Positions 63,113-64,000 of a DNA stretch of 64,000 nucleotides are shown here, one piece after another. The stretch lies in assembly GCF_009834125.1 (NCBI RefSeq), contig NZ_CP047146.1, forward strand, positions 2,349,501 through 2,413,500, in the 5' to 3' direction. A program made the position numbers and the translations under genes. Positions within the stretch are counted from its first letter, which is position 1; each line of letters starts with the position of its first letter. Under the pieces are notes generated by a model. That model was not told the origin of the DNA. It searched no databases and was given only the letters and a program-made list of their open reading frames with translations. Origin of the DNA: Streptomyces sp. GS7 (GTDB lineage: Bacteria; Actinomycetota; Actinomycetes; Streptomycetales; Streptomycetaceae).

Positions 63113-64000
63113 GGCCGACGCCAGCTCCGTCCGTCTCGTGCGAGCATTTCGTCCGCCTCGTCGGGGCCCCAGGTGCCCGCCGGGTACTGCGCGGGCTTGC
63201 CGTGCTTGTCCCAGTACGTCTCGATCGGGTCGAGGATCTTCCAGGAGAGCTCGACCTCCTCCAGGCGCGGGAAGAGGTTGGCGTCGCCGAGCAGCACATC
63301 GAGGATCAGCCGCTCGTACGCCTCGGGGCTGGACTCCGTGAAGGACTCGCCGTACGCGAAGTCCATCGACACGTCGCGCACCTCCATCGAGGTGCCGGGC
63401 ACCTTGGAGCCGAACCGCACGGTCACGCCCTCGTCCGGCTGCACCCGGATGACCAGGGCGTTCTGCCCCAGCTCCTCGGTGGCGGTGTGGTCGAACGGGG
63501 AGTGCGGGGCGCGCTGGAAGACCACCGCGATCTCGGTGACCCGACGGCCCAGGCGCTTGCCGGTCCGCAGGTAGAAGGGGACGCCCGCCCAGCGGCGGTT
63601 GTCGATCCCGACCTTGATCGCGGCGTAGGTGTCGGTCTTCGACTTCGGGTCGATGCCGTCTTCCTCGGCGTAGCCGACGACCTTCTCGCCGCCCTGCCAG
63701 CCGGCCGTGTACTGCGCCCGGACGGTCTCCTTGCCGAGGTCCCTGGGCAGCCGGACGGCCCCCAGCACCTTGGTCTTCTCGGCGACCAGCGCGTCCGCCT
63801 CGAAGGAGGCGGGCTCCTCCATGGCGGTCAGCGCGAGCAGCTGGAGGAGGTGGTTCTGGATGACGTCGCGGGCGGCGCCGATGCCGTCGTAGTAGCCGGC
63901 CCGGCCGCCGATGCCGATGTCCTCGGCCATGGTGATCTGGACGTGGTCGACATAGCCGCGGTTCCACAGCGGCTCGAACATCGTGTTGGCGAACCGCAGC
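63109..64000 (-). CDS. zwf: glucose-6-phosphate 1-dehydrogenase, C-terminal part
   Basis: Runs off the right edge; about 297 C-terminal residues are visible. The frame upstream of M-F-E-P reads L-R-F-A-N-T, so this Met is internal: the segment L-R-F-A-N-T-M-F-E-P-L-W-N-R is conserved in G6PDH. D-H-V-Q-I-T, K-T-D-T-Y-A-A-I-K and F-Y-L-R-T-G-K-R-L complete the substrate-site signatures. First enzyme of the oxidative pentose phosphate pathway, making NADPH. Coupled to opcA by ATGA. Confidence 0.96.
   Translation of the reverse strand, partial: LRFANTMFEPLWNRGYVDHVQITMAEDIGIGGRAGYYDGIGAARDVIQNHLLQLLALTAMEEPASFEADALVAEKTKVLGAVRLPRDLGKETVRAQYTAGWQGGEKVVGYAEEDGIDPKSKTDTYAAIKVGIDNRRWAGVPFYLRTGKRLGRRVTEIAVVFQRAPHSPFDHTATEELGQNALVIRVQPDEGVTVRFGSKVPGTSMEVRDVSMDFAYGESFTESSPEAYERLILDVLLGDANLFPRLEEVELSWKILDPIETYWDKHGKPAQYPAGTWGPDEADEMLARDGRSWRRP

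Overview
The window is chromosomal DNA from an actinobacterium, almost certainly a Streptomyces. It is very GC-rich with strong third-position G/C bias, uses many GTG starts, has many start codons a few bases behind a TAnnnT -10 (leaderless mRNAs), and encodes WhiA, RbpA, OpcA and a mycothiol-type maleylpyruvate isomerase. From memory, the backbone order (rpsA, PAC2, coaE, TPR ... uvrB, terC-like ... uvrA ... uvrC, rapZ, yvcK, whiA, gap, pgk, tpiA, secG, rbpA, pgi, pgl, opcA, zwf) matches the conserved core of Streptomyces chromosomes.

Layout. 1-5.2 kb: end of rpsA, a PAC2 protein, coaE, a cupin and a TPR protein. 5.2-31.6 kb: an accessory block between the core TPR gene and uvrB. It holds a DUF6343 membrane protein, a UvrD-like helicase, an SNF2 / SWIM / XPB-Ssl2-like cassette joined by two ATGA overlaps, a convergent DraRnl-type RNA ligase, an NB-ARC/TPR receptor (NLR-like), a GT-B protein with a 7-bp microsatellite, an FAD monooxygenase with a coupled small ORF, a quinone oxidoreductase and IclR regulator, a Bell-like small protein, a degenerate kinase, a WGR-domain beta-propeller protein, a PemK/MazF-like protein, a DUF1697 protein, an Ogt methyltransferase and a secreted phosphodiesterase. 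31.6-42.6 kb: uvrB, a TerC-like protein, a metallo-beta-lactamase, a maleylpyruvate isomerase, a divergent monooxygenase/TetR pair and uvrA. 42.7-48.2 kb: a LacI-PfkB sugar operon, a Rieske lipoprotein, and an HTH regulator divergent from a secreted papain-like protease plus membrane-anchored partner. 48.5-64 kb: uvrC-rapZ-yvcK-whiA, the gap-pgk-tpiA glycolytic run with secG and rbpA, an MFS transporter, and pgi facing the zwf-opcA-pgl operon.

The most striking signal is regulatory. Six sites match TTGTC(A/G)GTG-N8-TANNNT exactly, the promoter class known in mycobacteria as RecA-NDp (LexA-independent, PafBC-dependent DNA-damage promoter). They precede uvrB, uvrC, the ogt-like methyltransferase, the WGR protein, the NB-ARC/TPR receptor and the MFS transporter; a seventh, weaker match precedes an unknown gene at 8284. 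At uvrB, uvrC and ogt the start codon lies 6-7 nt past the -10, predicting leaderless damage-induced mRNAs.

The second signal is that the NB-ARC/TPR receptor and the Bell-like protein 6.5 kb away share an N-x(5-6)-HGPVIQA motif resembling RHIM-like bacterial amyloid signalling motifs. Together with the promoter, this suggests a DNA-damage-inducible NLR/amyloid conflict module beside a helicase/RNA-ligase cassette. That is inference from sequence and was not tested.
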